Below are positions 21,137 to 64,000 of a DNA stretch of 64,000 nt, piece after piece. The notes below the pieces were generated by a model. It saw only the letters and a program-made list of their open reading frames with translations, made no database searches and was not told the origin of the DNA. Source of the stretch: Dama dama (lineage: Eukaryota > Chordata > Mammalia > Artiodactyla > Cervidae); NCBI RefSeq assembly GCF_033118175.1, contig NC_083698.1, positions 45,859,501-45,923,500 of the forward strand, written 5' to 3'. Position numbers and translations under genes: made by a program. The number at the start of each line of letters is the position of its first letter. Position 1 is the first letter of the stretch.

Positions 21137-21142
21137 TTTATT
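21137..21142 (-). terminator. COG5: COG5 polyadenylation signal AATAAA (- strand)
   Basis: TTTATT on the + strand reads AATAAA on the - strand, 618 nt after the COG5 stop. It is followed (lower coordinates) by a 15-nt palindrome at 21113-21127 and a G-rich downstream element (ACTTTGGGGGCTG), the expected layout of a cleavage site. I see no other exact hexamer in the inferred 3' UTR. Confidence 0.75.
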
Positions 21143-21205
21143 ATTATTAAAGATACAATAAGACGCGATTAAACAACATTGAGCCTTACGTGTCAGCTTC
21201 GGGAT

Positions 21206-21372
21206 ATGCCAGCGGTTCCCAAACTGTTGCACACTGGAAACATTTCAGGATGTTAAAGTAATGCATGGTTCCTACCCCCATACATGTTAATATGGAGTAC
21301 AAATTGGGCATTAGGATTATTTAAAGCTACCAGTGATTCTAATGTGCAGCCAAATAATGGAAACTACTGGGT
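21206..21372 (+). repeat. hAT-Charlie relic (MER5/MER58-like)
   Basis: CCAGCGGTTCCCAAACTGTT at the start and TCTAATGTGCAGCCAAATAATGGAAACTACTGG at the end (shown in parts) match the general layout of small Charlie MITEs, whose ends resemble CAGTGGTTCTCAAAC and its complement. Family assignment is tentative. Confidence 0.45.
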
Positions 21373-21759
21373 TAACTACTTATTCAGCAAGAAAGAATGC
21401 CAGTTGGGGAGAAGCAGCGTATTTCCTATATAACTTGACCCTATCCCTTAAGCTGTGGGGGCTCTGTGATGGGAAAGAAGTTTTAGACAGGCTCATAGAA
21501 AAACCTGATGGGAGAGAAGAGTTTGGTATCTTTTTGAAAAAATAAGCTATGCAGAGTTTAAAGGTGGTGATCACGAATCAATTTTGACATTTTATGCTAC
21601 TTAAGGTAGAAGGGCTTAAGAGGTAAAGAGGTCAATAAGGAAATAGAGAAAAGTCAATTACATTCATGAAACAGTAGATGGTAGCTGTCTTTTAGAGTAT
21701 GTATTTGCCACCCCTGGATGGGTTAGCACAAAATGGAGATTAAGAAATACTTCACATTC

Positions 21760-64000
<42,241 letters not shown>

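Larger units (their letters stand above)
21115..21759 (-). other. COG5: COG5 3' UTR
   Basis: About 645 nt runs from the COG5 stop to the inferred cleavage site. A degraded hAT-Charlie (MER5/MER58-like) element overlaps about 21206-21372, so part of the UTR is transposon-derived. The rest shows nothing recognisable. Confidence 0.7.

Overview
The window is mammalian nuclear DNA from a ruminant, most likely a bovid such as cattle. The evidence is the combination of BovB (RTE) LINE fragments, tRNA-derived Bov-tA/Bov-A SINEs, tRNA-Glu-type (CHR-like) SINEs and young bovine-type L1 copies, together with two intron-rich genes whose exons are readable. No bacterial, viral or CRISPR content is visible.

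Bases 1 to about 20,880 hold HBP1 on the + strand. This is the HMG-box transcriptional repressor. Ten coding exons (911 to 19,814) join in phase into a 512-residue protein with an LxCxE motif, an AXH domain and a C-terminal HMG box. The first noncoding exon and the promoter lie outside the window. The 3' UTR ends at a single AATAAA (20,856).

Bases about 21,115 to 64,000 hold the 3' part of COG5 on the - strand. Its last eight exons (63,360 down to 21,760) encode the C-terminal 304 residues of Golgi tethering complex subunit 5. The two genes converge tail to tail with only about 240 bp between their inferred poly(A) sites. This matches the HBP1-COG5 order known from human 7q22.

All other sequence is intron and transposon. 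Repeats with readable target-site duplications (TSDs) include two 5'-truncated young L1s in the same orientation (32,051 and 45,606), the second nested inside a SINE, plus a BovB copy (39,445 to 40,140), a TA-flanked Tigger-type MITE, and several SINEs. Older L1, MIR, L2 and hAT-Charlie (MER20/MER5-like) relics fill other introns. There are (GT)n and (AC)n microsatellites and a 27-base G run.

HBP1 acts in the nucleus (cell-cycle and Wnt repression) and COG5 at the Golgi. They are neighbours by synteny and nothing in the sequence suggests a shared pathway. I found no evidence of an undescribed gene system. The most useful leads are regulatory (miRNA sites, alternative start and end of HBP1, convergent 3' ends) and structural (an L1 pair flanking a frame-critical COG5 exon).
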